DNA from: Pseudomonas entomophila
Lineage (GTDB): Bacteria; Pseudomonadota; Gammaproteobacteria; Pseudomonadales; Pseudomonadaceae
DNA: 64,000 nucleotides
NCBI RefSeq assembly: GCF_023277925.1
Contig: NZ_CP063832.1
Location: forward strand, 1,116,001 to 1,180,000
Direction of reading: 5' to 3'
Part shown: in pieces, positions 8,386-16,536 of the stretch
Layout of the letters: each line of letters opens with the position of its first letter
Numbering within the stretch: position 1 is the stretch's first letter
Program-made: the position numbers and the translations under genes
Notes under the pieces: model-generated
What the model was told of the DNA's origin: nothing
What the model saw: the letters and a program-made list of their open reading frames with translations, nothing else
Databases searched by the model: none

Positions 8386-9879
8386 ATGCAGACGCTGGAG
8401 AACGAAACCCCTGACAGCACCCTTGGCCCCTTGGTTGAGAGGGCCGTGCCGTTGCACGAATTCAACCTGCTGCGCTGGTTCTCCCTGGTCAGCCTGCTGA
8501 TCATCGCATCGGTGGCCGGTGGCCTGGGCTATGTGTCGACCCGCTTCGTGGTGCGCGATAGCGTCGAGCGCGACGCCATGCTGACTGCCCAGTTCATCCA
8601 GGCCATGGCCCAGGCCGAGGTCCGTCACTCTCAGCTGCCGCCAGGCACCACCATGGGCGAGCTGATCGACCCTCGGCTGGACCAGCAACACCTGCAGTTC
8701 GGCGCCCCGTTGGCGGAGTCGACCCGGGTGGAGTTCCTCGACCATGTGGAGCACTTGCCCGACACGCTGCTGGCCAATGTCTACGCCCGTGATCGCATCG
8801 TGGTCTGGTCGACCAACCCGCAGTTGATTGGCAAGCACATCGACGAGGACGACGACCTCGATCAGGCCTTCAGCTCGCGCAAGGCCGTTTCGGCCAGCTA
8901 TCACAAGGCCGATGAAGACCGCGAGGAGCAGAAGTTCCAGCGCGAGCCCAGGCACCTGTTCATCGAGAACTACATCCCGCTGTTCGATAGCCAGGGTGAG
9001 CGGGTACTGGCGATGGTCGAGATCTACAAGGAGCCCCAGGACCTGGTGCGGCGAATCCAGCGTGGCTACGTGCTGATCTGGGCGTCCACCCTGGTGGGCG
9101 GCGCACTGATCTACCTGGGCCTGTTCTGGATTGTGCGCCGCGCCGCCAGCATGCTGCACCACCAGCAGGACCGCCTGGTGGCCAGCGAAACCTATGCCGC
9201 CCTGGGCGAGATGTCCTCGGCGGTGGCCCACAGCCTGCGCAACCCGTTGGCCAACATCCGTTCCAGCGCCGAACTCGCACAGGATATCGCCAGCCCGCAG
9301 GCGCTGCGCAACATCACCGACATCATCACCCAGGTCGACCGCATGTCGCGTTGGGTGCGCGACCTGCTGGTGTCGCTGCGCCCGGTCAGCGATGAGCCGG
9401 AGGCGGTGGACCTGATGGCCGCCCTTGAAGACACACGCCAGGCCTTCGCCCCGCAGATCGAGCGCAATGCCGTGCGGTTCAGGCTACAGGGGCCTTCCGA
9501 ACAGTGGGTCGCCAGCCAGCCGCTGCAACTGACCCAGATTCTCAACAGCCTGTTCGCCAATGCCCTGGAAGCCATGCCCAGCGGCGGGCAGCTGTGCGCC
9601 GAGGTCCAGGTGCTGGAAAGCGGGCAGGCGCAACTGGTGCTCAGCGACACCGGCCAAGGCATGACCGAGCAGCAGCGGCGCATGGTGTTCAAGCCGTTCT
9701 TCACCACCAAGCAGGGCGGTCTGGGGGTGGGCCTGGCCCTGGTCAAACGCATCATGGAACGCTTTGGCGGCTCGGTCGAACTGAGCAGCCGCATCGAGGA
9801 AGGAACCCGCGTCAGCCTGACTTTCAATATTGCAGCGGGAGGGGACCATGGAACACAGCATCCTGGTGGTCGAGGATGA
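8386..9879 (+). CDS. sensor histidine kinase, second of a paralogous pair
   Basis: A 497-residue kinase with the same plan as its upstream paralogue: TM1 about residues 31-51, periplasmic sensor 52-222, TM2 224-250, phosphoacceptor His282 in SSAVAHSLRNPLANIRSSAE, then N box FANALEAM, DTGQGMTE and GGLGVGLALVKRI. The periplasmic domains also align (FIENYIPLFDSQGERVLAMV versus the equivalent in the first kinase), so both may sense related signals. The ATG is preceded by GGGAACG and lies downstream of the sigma-54 promoter. The 3' end overlaps the regulator gene by 32 bases, implying coupled synthesis of kinase and regulator. Confidence 0.9.
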   Translation: MQTLENETPDSTLGPLVERAVPLHEFNLLRWFSLVSLLIIASVAGGLGYVSTRFVVRDSVERDAMLTAQFIQAMAQAEVRHSQLPPGTTMGELIDPRLDQQHLQFGAPLAESTRVEFLDHVEHLPDTLLANVYARDRIVVWSTNPQLIGKHIDEDDDLDQAFSSRKAVSASYHKADEDREEQKFQREPRHLFIENYIPLFDSQGERVLAMVEIYKEPQDLVRRIQRGYVLIWASTLVGGALIYLGLFWIVRRAASMLHHQQDRLVASETYAALGEMSSAVAHSLRNPLANIRSSAELAQDIASPQALRNITDIITQVDRMSRWVRDLLVSLRPVSDEPEAVDLMAALEDTRQAFAPQIERNAVRFRLQGPSEQWVASQPLQLTQILNSLFANALEAMPSGGQLCAEVQVLESGQAQLVLSDTGQGMTEQQRRMVFKPFFTTKQGGLGVGLALVKRIMERFGGSVELSSRIEEGTRVSLTFNIAAGGDHGTQHPGGRG

Positions 9880-11275
9880 CGACATCCTTGCCGACAACAT
9901 TCGCACCTACCTGAGCCTGAAGGGCTTCGAAGTCACGGTGTGTTGCAGTGCCGAGCTTGCCCTGGAGCAGATCCAGCGCGCCCGGCCCGACGCCGTGCTC
10001 ACCGACAACTCGTTGCCCGGCATGAGCGGGCACGACCTGCTGCGCACCCTGGTTGCCCAGGCTCCGGAGCTCAAGGTGATCATGATGACCGGCTACGGCA
10101 ACGTCGAGGACGCGGTGCAGGCCATGAAGGAGGGGGCTTTCCACTACCTCACCAAACCGGTGGTGCTGGCCGAGCTCAAGCTGATGCTGGACAAGGCCCT
10201 GGCCACCGAGCGCCTGGAGCGCACGCTGTCGTTCTACCAGGAGCGCGAGGCGCAGAAGTCTGGCTTGCAGGCGCTGATCGGCGAGTCGCCGGCGATGCTC
10301 GACCTCAAGCACACCCTGCGCCAGTTGCTCGATGCCGAGCGGCGCATGGCCAGCGACGACCTGCCACCGGTGCTGGTGGAGGGCGAGACCGGTACTGGCA
10401 AGGAGCTGGTGGCGCGGGCCCTGCATTTCGACGGCTGCCGCGCCAAGGGGCCGTTCATCGAGTTCAACTGCGCGTCGATCCCGGCCAACCTGCTCGAGGC
10501 GGAGCTGTTCGGGCATGAGAAGGGGGCGTTCACCGATGCCAAGGAGCGCCGCGTAGGGCTGGTGGAGGCGGCGGACGGCGGCACTTTGTTCCTCGACGAG
10601 ATCGGCGAGATGGACCTGGTGCTCCAGGCCAAGCTGCTCAAGCTGCTGGAAGATCGCAGCATCCGCCGTATCGGCGCGGTGAAGGAGCGCAAGGTCGACC
10701 TGCGGGTGATCAGCGCGACCAACTGCAACCTGGAGCAGATGGTGCAGCAGGGCAAGTTCCGCCGCGACCTGTTCTTCCGCCTGCGCATCATCGCTCTGAA
10801 AGTGCCGCGGCTGTATGCCCGGGGCCAGGACATCCTGCGCCTGGCTCGGCATTTCCTCGCCCATCATGGCCGGCGCTATGGCAAGCCGGGCCTGCGCTTC
10901 TCCGCCGAAGCCGAGGCCTTGATGCTGGGCTACAGCTGGCCGGGCAATGTGCGCGAATTGCGCAACATGCTCGAGCAGACCGTGCTGCTGGCACCGAACG
11001 AGGTGATCGGCGCGCATCAGTTGAACCTGTGCATGGCCTTGGTGGATGAGCCGCTGGCCCCGCCTGCGCCGATACCTGTATACGACATCCCGCGCCATGA
11101 GCCGGAGGCGACCGGCAGCCTGCCGGACATGGAGCGCGACATGGTCTGCCGTACCCTCGACCGCACCGACTGGAACGTCACCAAGTCGGCCCGCTTGCTG
11201 GGGTTGTCGCGGGACATGCTGCGCTACAAGATCGAGAAGCTCGGGCTGACGCGACCGGACAAGCGCCAGTGGTGA
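9848..11275 (+). CDS. NtrC-family sigma-54 response regulator
   Basis: A 475-residue protein. A receiver domain spans residues 3-115 (acidic patch E9-D12, phosphoacceptor Asp53 in LTDNSLPGMSG, conserved Lys in YLTKPV). An AAA+ domain follows from about 143 with Walker A GETGTGKE and Walker B TLFLDEIGE, and a Fis-type helix-turn-helix ends the protein (NVTKSARLLGLSRDMLRYK). The sigma-54-contact loop reads GAFTDA where the commonest form is GAFTGA. The start is set by GGGAGGGG six bases upstream of the ATG. It presumably takes phosphate from either upstream kinase and activates the sigma-54 promoter between them. A hairpin with a T run follows the stop. Confidence 0.92.
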   Translation: MEHSILVVEDDDILADNIRTYLSLKGFEVTVCCSAELALEQIQRARPDAVLTDNSLPGMSGHDLLRTLVAQAPELKVIMMTGYGNVEDAVQAMKEGAFHYLTKPVVLAELKLMLDKALATERLERTLSFYQEREAQKSGLQALIGESPAMLDLKHTLRQLLDAERRMASDDLPPVLVEGETGTGKELVARALHFDGCRAKGPFIEFNCASIPANLLEAELFGHEKGAFTDAKERRVGLVEAADGGTLFLDEIGEMDLVLQAKLLKLLEDRSIRRIGAVKERKVDLRVISATNCNLEQMVQQGKFRRDLFFRLRIIALKVPRLYARGQDILRLARHFLAHHGRRYGKPGLRFSAEAEALMLGYSWPGNVRELRNMLEQTVLLAPNEVIGAHQLNLCMALVDEPLAPPAPIPVYDIPRHEPEATGSLPDMERDMVCRTLDRTDWNVTKSARLLGLSRDMLRYKIEKLGLTRPDKRQW

Positions 11276-11285
11276 GGCCTTGCGG

Positions 11286-11315
11286 CCCGCTTTGCCGGCT
11301 TGCCGGCGAAGCGGG
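11286..11315. terminator. hairpin terminator between convergent genes
   Basis: CCCGCTT-T-GCCGGC and GCCGGC-G-AAGCGGG form a GC-rich stem only ten bases after the response regulator stop, followed by GTTTTC. The gene on the other strand ends just beyond it, so it may work for both directions. Its arms resemble REP sequences of the group. Confidence 0.65.
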
Positions 11316-11318
11316 TTT

Positions 11319-11606
11319 TCAAGGCTTGCCGCTGGCACCCTCGCGCCCCATCCCCTCCGAGCCGCTGTCACCCATCCCCGGCAAGTCACGCTCATCGTTC
11401 TGCCGCGCCGCGGGGCTTTCCGGGTCGCTGCCCTGGATCCGTGGGTCGGTATCCCGTGGCATGGGCTTTTCGATGGGGTTGAGGGTGCTGTCGACGCCGG
11501 GCTGCGGCGCTGGGCTGTGGGGGTCGTCCGGGTAGGTGGTACCGGTACCGACCGCCAGGGCCAGGGGGGAGACGAGCAGGGCGGCCAGCAGGAAATAAGG
11601 TTTCAT
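11319..11606 (-). CDS. small exported protein, function unknown
   Basis: A 95-residue protein with a clear Sec signal peptide (MKPYFLLAALLVSPLALAVG, cleavage near residue 19), followed by a short, highly polar Pro/Asp/Ser/Gly-rich mature part without hydrophobic core or cysteines. The start is the ATG preceded by AGGAG at about nine bases rather than a longer in-frame extension upstream. The mature part (DPRIQGSDPESPAARQND) appears intrinsically disordered. I do not recognise a family; similar small secreted proteins are common and uncharacterised in Pseudomonas. It lies downstream of gntP on the same strand but beyond a terminator, so it is probably transcribed separately. Confidence 0.65.
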   Translation of the reverse strand: MKPYFLLAALLVSPLALAVGTGTTYPDDPHSPAPQPGVDSTLNPIEKPMPRDTDPRIQGSDPESPAARQNDERDLPGMGDSGSEGMGREGASGKP

Positions 11607-11633
11607 CGGGGCAGGCTCCTGTGCAACAGCAAG

Positions 11634-11659
11634 AAAAAGGCCCTGCCAGCGCAGGGCCT
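11634..11659 (-). terminator. rho-independent terminator of gntP
   Basis: Read on the minus strand, GGCCCTG-N6-CAGGGCC is followed directly by TTTTT. It lies about 55 bases after the gntP stop codon. Confidence 0.8.
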
Positions 11660-11714
11660 CGTTTTCACTTGGGCCACATCCATGTCGACAAGGTGCGATC
11701 ACCCCGATGGACGG

Positions 11715-13067
11715 TCAGACCACCATCGACAGCAACATGATGAAGATGATGCCGACCACCGAGAGAATGGTCTCCATCATGCTCCAGGTCTTGAAGGTTT
11801 CGGCCACGGTCATGTTGAAGTACTGCTTGACCAACCAGAAACCGGCGTCGTTGACGTGGGACAGGATCAGCGAGCCGGCGCCGGTGGCCAGCACCAGCAG
11901 TTCGCGGTTCACGCCGGGGACCAGGTCGATCACCGGGGCGACGATGCCGGCGCCGGTGATGGTGGCCACGGTGGCGGAGCCGGTGGCGATACGGATCACC
12001 GCCGCCACCAGCCAGGCCAGCAGGATCGGCGAGATCTGCGCCTGCACGGCCATCTGCCCGATCACGTTGCCCACGCCAGTATCCACCAGCATCTGCTTGA
12101 AGCCGCCACCGGCACCGACGATCAACACGATCGCAGCGGTGGGGGCCAGGCTCTGGTCAAGCATCTTCATGATCTGCTGGCGGTTGAAGCCACGGGCCGA
12201 GCCGAAGGTGTAGAAGGCCAGCAGCAGGGCAGCCAGCAGCGCGGTGATCGGGTGGCCGATCAGGTCCATCCACTGGCGCACGATATGCTCGGCCGGCAGC
12301 ACCACGTCGGCGAAGGTCTTGAGCAGCATCAGCGCCACCGGCAGCAGCACGGTGAGCAGGGTCACGCTGAAGCTGGGCAGGTTGTTCTGGTTCGACTCGC
12401 GGGCGATCTGGTCCATCAGCTCCTGCGAGGGGTTGCCGGGGATGTAGCGCGAGATGAAGTTACCGAACAGGGGGCCAGCGATCACCGCGGTGGGCAGCGC
12501 CACCAGCAGGCCGTAGAAGATGGTCTTGCCAATGTCGGCGTGGAAGATGCCGATGGCCAGCAGCGGGCCCGGGTGCGGTGGCACCAGGCCGTGGACCACG
12601 GACAGCCCGGCCAGCAGCGGGATGCCGATCTTCACCAGCGACACGCCGGATCGGCGGGCGACGATGAACACCAGCGGGATCAGCAACACGAAGCCGATCT
12701 CGAAGAACAGCGGGATGCCCACCAGGAAGGCGGCGAACATCATGGCCCAGTGCACTTTCTGTTTGCCGAAGGCGCGGATCAGCGTCTGGGCGATCTGGTC
12801 GGCGCCGCCGGAGTCGGCCATCAGCTTACCCAGCATGGTGCCCAGGGCCAGGACGATGCCGACGAAGCCGAGCACGCCGCCGAAGCCATCCTGGAACGAC
12901 TTCATCACCTTGGCCACCGGCATGCCGGAGGTCAGGCCGAGAAAGCCCGCAGCCAGGGTGAGGGCAACGAAAGGGTGGACCTTGAAATGGGTGATCAGCA
13001 GGATCAGCGCGACGATGGTGACCATCGCGTCGAGCAGCAGGTAGGTATCAGTAGCCAGTCCGAACAT
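11715..13067 (-). CDS. gntP: gluconate:H+ symporter, GntP family
   Basis: A 450-residue, strongly hydrophobic permease matching GntP-family length (about 440-450), with roughly 12-14 membrane segments. Family-typical stretches include LALGTMLGKLMADSGGADQI near residues 90-110, GLVPPHPGPLLAIGIFHADI (near 165-185) and ATGAGSLILSHVNDAGFW near the C-terminus. It imports gluconate for the kinase encoded upstream. Between the two genes lies a perfect 14-base operator palindrome, so gntP probably has its own GnuR-controlled promoter as well as possible read-through from gnuK. Confidence 0.93.
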   Translation of the reverse strand: MFGLATDTYLLLDAMVTIVALILLITHFKVHPFVALTLAAGFLGLTSGMPVAKVMKSFQDGFGGVLGFVGIVLALGTMLGKLMADSGGADQIAQTLIRAFGKQKVHWAMMFAAFLVGIPLFFEIGFVLLIPLVFIVARRSGVSLVKIGIPLLAGLSVVHGLVPPHPGPLLAIGIFHADIGKTIFYGLLVALPTAVIAGPLFGNFISRYIPGNPSQELMDQIARESNQNNLPSFSVTLLTVLLPVALMLLKTFADVVLPAEHIVRQWMDLIGHPITALLAALLLAFYTFGSARGFNRQQIMKMLDQSLAPTAAIVLIVGAGGGFKQMLVDTGVGNVIGQMAVQAQISPILLAWLVAAVIRIATGSATVATITGAGIVAPVIDLVPGVNRELLVLATGAGSLILSHVNDAGFWLVKQYFNMTVAETFKTWSMMETILSVVGIIFIMLLSMVV

Positions 13068-13141
13068 GGTTCGTAAGCCTCGGTCTTGTCGTTGTTGTTT
13101 TGGTGGTACGTAGGTGCAGCGTCAGCTGAGATCAGTCGTCG

Positions 13142-13155
13142 AGACAGCGCTGTCT
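13142..13155. promoter_or_regulatory. GnuR operator upstream of gntP
   Basis: AGACAGCGCTGTCT is a perfect 14-base palindrome with the AGCGCT core shared by two further sites near gnuK and gnuR. A LacI-family dimer (GnuR) is the expected ligand. It sits 75 bases upstream of the gntP start. Confidence 0.75.
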
Positions 13156-13179
13156 TTGGTGAGCCGGAAAACCACCGGG

Positions 13180-13719
13180 TCAGGCGGTTCGCGCCAGGGC
13201 CCGCTCACCGCAAGGCTTTAGCCAGGCATCCACGGATTCGGCGAGGGCCGCAACCGGGCGGGTGGCGTCCAGGGCCAGGGTCAGGGGCTCGCCGTGCGGG
13301 GGTTCTAGGGCGGCGAACTGGCTTTCGATCAGGCTGGCCGGCATGAAGTGGCCGGGGCGGGCGAGCACGCGTTTTTCCGCTTCCTGGGGGGTGAGCTCGA
13401 GGAACACGAAGCCCAGCGCAGGTACGGCAGTGCGTAGCGTGTCGCGGTAACGGCGCTTGAGCGCGGAGCAGGTCAGGATGGGCCGTTCGCCTGCGGCGAT
13501 GGTGGCTTGCAGCTCCTCGCCCAGGCGTACCAGCCAGCCGGCGCGGTCGTTGTCGTCCAGGGGGATGCCGGCACTCATCTTGCGGATGTTCTCGGCGGGG
13601 TGGAAGGCGTCGCCTTCGATCAGGCGGCCGCCGCTGTGGGCGGCAATGGCGGCACCGATCGAGCTTTTGCCGCAACCAGCCACGCCCATGACCACAAGTG
13701 CGGACAGGGAAGGGTTCAT
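13180..13719 (-). CDS. gnuK: gluconokinase
   Basis: A 179-residue thermoresistant-type gluconokinase. Walker A GVAGCGKS at residues 12-19 is followed by the substrate-side motif EGDAFHPAENIRKMSAGIPL and CSALKRRYRD, all characteristic of the GntK family. It phosphorylates gluconate to 6-phosphogluconate, feeding the Entner-Doudoroff pathway. GGAGG ten bases upstream supports the start. An operator lies 20 bases upstream of the ATG, and the regulator gene gnuR is divergent. Confidence 0.94.
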   Translation of the reverse strand: MNPSLSALVVMGVAGCGKSSIGAAIAAHSGGRLIEGDAFHPAENIRKMSAGIPLDDNDRAGWLVRLGEELQATIAAGERPILTCSALKRRYRDTLRTAVPALGFVFLELTPQEAEKRVLARPGHFMPASLIESQFAALEPPHGEPLTLALDATRPVAALAESVDAWLKPCGERALARTA

Positions 13720-13739
13720 CTGTACCTCCTGCTGGGTGA

Positions 13740-13751
13740 GGTAGCGCTGTC
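13740..13751. promoter_or_regulatory. GnuR operator in front of gnuK
   Basis: GGTAGCGCTGTC shares the AGCGCT core and is the exact reverse complement of the site in front of gnuR. Together the two sites flank the 208-base divergent region between gnuK and gnuR, which would permit looping or dual repression. Confidence 0.7.
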
Positions 13752-13869
13752 TTGGTGAAGGCGGGCCAAACCCGCTAGCGCCACCCTCCCGGGTGTTATT
13801 GATCTTGTCCTAGGCAGTATGGACGCATCGCACACGGCTGCTACCAAGATTGCATTGCCTGCGTCCTGA

Positions 13870-13881
13870 GACAGCGCTACC
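13870..13881. promoter_or_regulatory. GnuR operator in front of gnuR
   Basis: GACAGCGCTACC is the reverse complement of the gnuK-side site, 130 bases away. It lies about 46 bases upstream of the gnuR start codon and suggests autoregulation. A TAAAAT hexamer at 13912-13917 may be the -10. Confidence 0.7.
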
Positions 13882-13927
13882 TTAGTGACCGTTCCCCATT
13901 CCTGCAAGTAGTAAAATTACAACACTC

Positions 13928-14947
13928 ATGTCTCGCATCGGCTCGCGCACCACTGGTCGTCCCACCCTGGCGGAAGTCGCCAGGCTTTCCGGGGTTTCCC
14001 CCATCACCGCCTCCCGTGCCCTGCGTGGCGTCAGCACGGTCGCGCCTGAGCTGGTGGAGAAGGTCAAGGCCGCCGCGGCCAGCCTGGGCTATGTCGCCAA
14101 CCCCGCGGCACGGGCGCTGGCCTCGGCGCGCAGCCAGTCGGTGGTGGTGCTGATTCCGTCGCTGTCCAACCAGCTGTTCATCGATACCCTCGAGGCCATT
14201 CACGAAGTGATGCGCCCGCGCGGGCTGGAAGTGCTGATCGGCAACTATCACTACGATATCGCCGAGGAAGAGAACCTGATCCGCAACTACCTTGCCTACC
14301 AACCCTGCGGCATGTTGCTCACCGGTTTTGACCGCAGCGAGGCGTCGCGGCAGATGCTGGCCGCCAGTGGCGTGCCGTGCGTGCACATGATGGAGTTGGG
14401 GGGGGAGCAGGGGGCGCTGTCGGTGGGGTTTTCCCAGCATGAGGCCGGACGGGCCGCCGCGCGGCACCTGATAGAACGTGGGCGGCGGCGCCTGGCGTTC
14501 ATTGCCGCCCAGCTCGACCCTCGGGTGATGCAGCGGGCCGAGGGCTTCCGTCAGGCGTTGGGCGATGCTGGCTTGCAGGCGCCGGAGCTTGAAGTGCTGG
14601 ATCCGCTGCCGTCGTCGATCGGACTGGGGGGCGCCTTGTTCAGCAAGCTGCTGGCGCGGGCGCCCGATGTGGACGGTATCTTCTTCTGCAACGACGACCT
14701 GGCGCAGGGGGCCGTGCTGCAGGCCTTGCGCGAAGGTATCGAGGTGCCTCGACAGGTGGCGATGGTCGGTTTCAATGACCTGCCGGCCTCGGCCTACATG
14801 GTACCGCCACTCACCTCGATCCGTACGCCGCGGGCTGCTGTCGGGCGAGGGGCAGCGCAGGCGTTGCTGGCGTTGCTCGACGGCAAGCGGGTAGGGGTCG
14901 AGCAGCAGGACATGGGGTTCGAGCTGGTGGTGCGGGAAAGTTCTTGA
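13928..14947 (+). CDS. gnuR: GnuR/GntR, LacI-family gluconate repressor
   Basis: A 339-residue LacI-family regulator. The N-terminal helix-turn-helix with hinge helix (TLAEVARLSGVSPITASRAL, then NPAARALASARS) is followed by a periplasmic-binding-protein-like effector domain (VVVLIPSLSNQLFIDTLEAI; FNDLPASAYMVPPLTSIRTP). It is divergent from gnuK and gntP, and three copies of an AGCGCT-centred palindrome lie in the module. Gluconate or 6-phosphogluconate is the expected inducer. This GntR is a LacI-type protein and unrelated to the GntR superfamily. Confidence 0.92.
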   Translation: MSRIGSRTTGRPTLAEVARLSGVSPITASRALRGVSTVAPELVEKVKAAAASLGYVANPAARALASARSQSVVVLIPSLSNQLFIDTLEAIHEVMRPRGLEVLIGNYHYDIAEEENLIRNYLAYQPCGMLLTGFDRSEASRQMLAASGVPCVHMMELGGEQGALSVGFSQHEAGRAAARHLIERGRRRLAFIAAQLDPRVMQRAEGFRQALGDAGLQAPELEVLDPLPSSIGLGGALFSKLLARAPDVDGIFFCNDDLAQGAVLQALREGIEVPRQVAMVGFNDLPASAYMVPPLTSIRTPRAAVGRGAAQALLALLDGKRVGVEQQDMGFELVVRESS

Positions 14948-15016
14948 GGCAGATCGGTGAAGGCAAAGTCGGGTCTTATGGAACAAAACACAATTCATTG
15001 ATTTGGCACGATCTCG

Positions 15017-15095
15017 GTAGGAGCGGCTTCAGCCGCGATCATTCGCGAAGCGGGTACCAGAACTGCGTTGTCTGCATCGCGGCCAAAGCCCCTAC
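15017..15095. repeat. inverted REP doublet A
   Basis: The left arm GTAGGAGCGGCTTCAGCCGC and the right arm (GCATCGCGG, then AAAGCCCCTAC) are inverted copies of one REP unit. Three closely related elements occur elsewhere in the window (near 32260, 50293 and 54718). This one sits alone between gnuR and the chemoreceptor gene in an otherwise featureless 269-base gap. Confidence 0.85.
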
Positions 15096-15216
15096 ACCAG
15101 CCCCTTCGGATAAACGGCCACACATGCTTAATTCCAAAGTGATAGCAGATCGCTTGCACGCCTAAAACGCCGATCTATGCTCAGGAACATCCCGTCGACA
15201 CAAGGAGTCCTGGCCC

Positions 15217-16536
15217 ATGTTCGAGTACCATCGTAAGTCCGATCTGGTCGAGATCCAACGCGCCCGCCAGGCCCTGGCCGGCATGGAAGCGAAGCTTGCC
15301 GCAATCAGCCGTTCCATGGCCATGATCGAGTTCGCGCCCGACGGCACCATCCTCGATGCCAACGACCATTTCTGCCAGACGATGGGCTACAGCGCCGACG
15401 AGATCCGCGGCAAGCACCACCGGTTGTTCTGCGACCCCACCTACGCCAAGAGCGCCGAGTACCAGCAGCTGTGGCACGAGCTCGGTCAGGGCAAGGCCAT
15501 CAGCGGCACCTTCGAACGCCTGGACAAGGCCGGGCGCGAGGTGTGGCTGGAAGCCAGCTACATGCCGGTGCTCGACGCGCGCCAGCAGGTCACCAGCGTG
15601 ATCAAGGTTGCCTCCGACATTACCCGCCACGTGATCGAGGAGCACGAGAGCGAAAGCCTGCTCAAGGCCATCGGCCGCTCCATGGCGGTGGTCGAGTTCA
15701 CCCCGGCCGGGCGGGTGATCAAGGCCAACCAGAATTTCCTCGACACCATGGGCTATCGCCTGGAAGAGGTGGTGGGGCGCCATCACGGGCTGTTCTGCTT
15801 GCCCCACGAGCGCGAGTCGGCCCAATACCGTGACTTCTGGGCCTCGCTCAACCGTGGCGAGTACCACTCGCACCGCTTCGAGCGGGTCAACAAGCAGGGC
15901 CAGACGGTGTACCTGGAAGCCTCCTACAACCCGATCTTCGACAACAAGGGCCGGCTGTACAAAGTGGTGAAGTTCGCCAGCGACATCACCCACCAGGTCA
16001 GCACCCAGCAGACCGCCGCCGACGCCGCCCACGCCAGCTCCGTGCAGACCGACGCCTGTGCGCGCAAAGGTACACAGGTGGTGCAGCAGACGGTGGCGGT
16101 CATCGAGCAGATTTCCGCCGAGCTCAACGAGGCCGCACGCAGCATCGACGCGGTGAGCAAGCAGTCCGAGGTGATCGGGCAGATTGTCCTGACCATCCGT
16201 GGCATCGCCGACCAGACCAACCTGCTGGCGCTCAATGCGGCGATCGAAGCGGCGCGCGCAGGCGACCATGGGCGTGGCTTCGCCGTGGTGGCGGACGAGG
16301 TGCGCAGCCTGGCCGCGCGCACCAGCAAGGCGACCCTGGAAATCGTCGACGTGGTGCGGCAGAACCACGACCTGTCATTGACGGCGGTCGCCAGCATGCA
16401 GTCGAGCCTGACCCGTACGGGGCTCGGCGTGGAGTTGGCCAACGAAGCGGGCACGGTGATCATGGAGATCCAGCAGGGCTCGCGCCACGTAGTGGAGGCC
16501 ATCAGCCAGATCAGCTCGACTCTGCAATTGCACTGA
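15217..16536 (+). CDS. BdlA-like double-PAS methyl-accepting chemotaxis protein
   Basis: A 439-residue soluble chemoreceptor without membrane segments. PAS1 spans about residues 25-115 and PAS2 about 145-240; both contain a G(Y)-E-(V/I)-GxHH-x-FC motif ([10 protein letters not shown] and [10 protein letters not shown]). An MCP signalling domain follows, with the conserved hairpin tip ([20 protein letters not shown], near residue 329, then [17 protein letters not shown]). The domain order matches BdlA (biofilm dispersion) and Aer-2-type receptors of Pseudomonas. It should sense redox or a small ligand via PAS and signal through CheW/CheA. AAGGAG upstream supports the start. Its last 26 bases overlap the 3' end of the convergent hybrid kinase gene. 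Confidence 0.88.
   Translation: MFEYHRKSDLVEIQRARQALAGMEAKLAAISRSMAMIEFAPDGTILDANDHFCQTMGYSADEIRGKHHRLFCDPTYAKSAEYQQLWHELGQGKAISGTFERLDKAGREVWLEASYMPVLDARQQVTSVIKVASDITRHVIEEHESESLLKAIGRSMAVVEFTPAGRVIKANQNFLDTMGYRLEEVVGRHHGLFCLPHERESAQYRDFWASLNRGEYHSHRFERVNKQGQTVYLEASYNPIFDNKGRLYKVVKFASDITHQVSTQQTAADAAHASSVQTDACARKGTQVVQQTVAVIEQISAELNEAARSIDAVSKQSEVIGQIVLTIRGIADQTNLLALNAAIEAARAGDHGRGFAVVADEVRSLAARTSKATLEIVDVVRQNHDLSLTAVASMQSSLTRTGLGVELANEAGTVIMEIQQGSRHVVEAISQISSTLQLH

Noticed and set aside
11280..13076. Plus-strand frame of 598 codons covering gntP
   Set aside because: The translation is Gln/His/Asp-rich low-complexity sequence, a shadow of a hydrophobic membrane protein read on the other strand.
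15003..15020. TGGCACG resembling a sigma-54 -24 element upstream of the chemoreceptor gene
   Set aside because: There is no GC at the required distance (GG follows instead), and it runs into a REP element.
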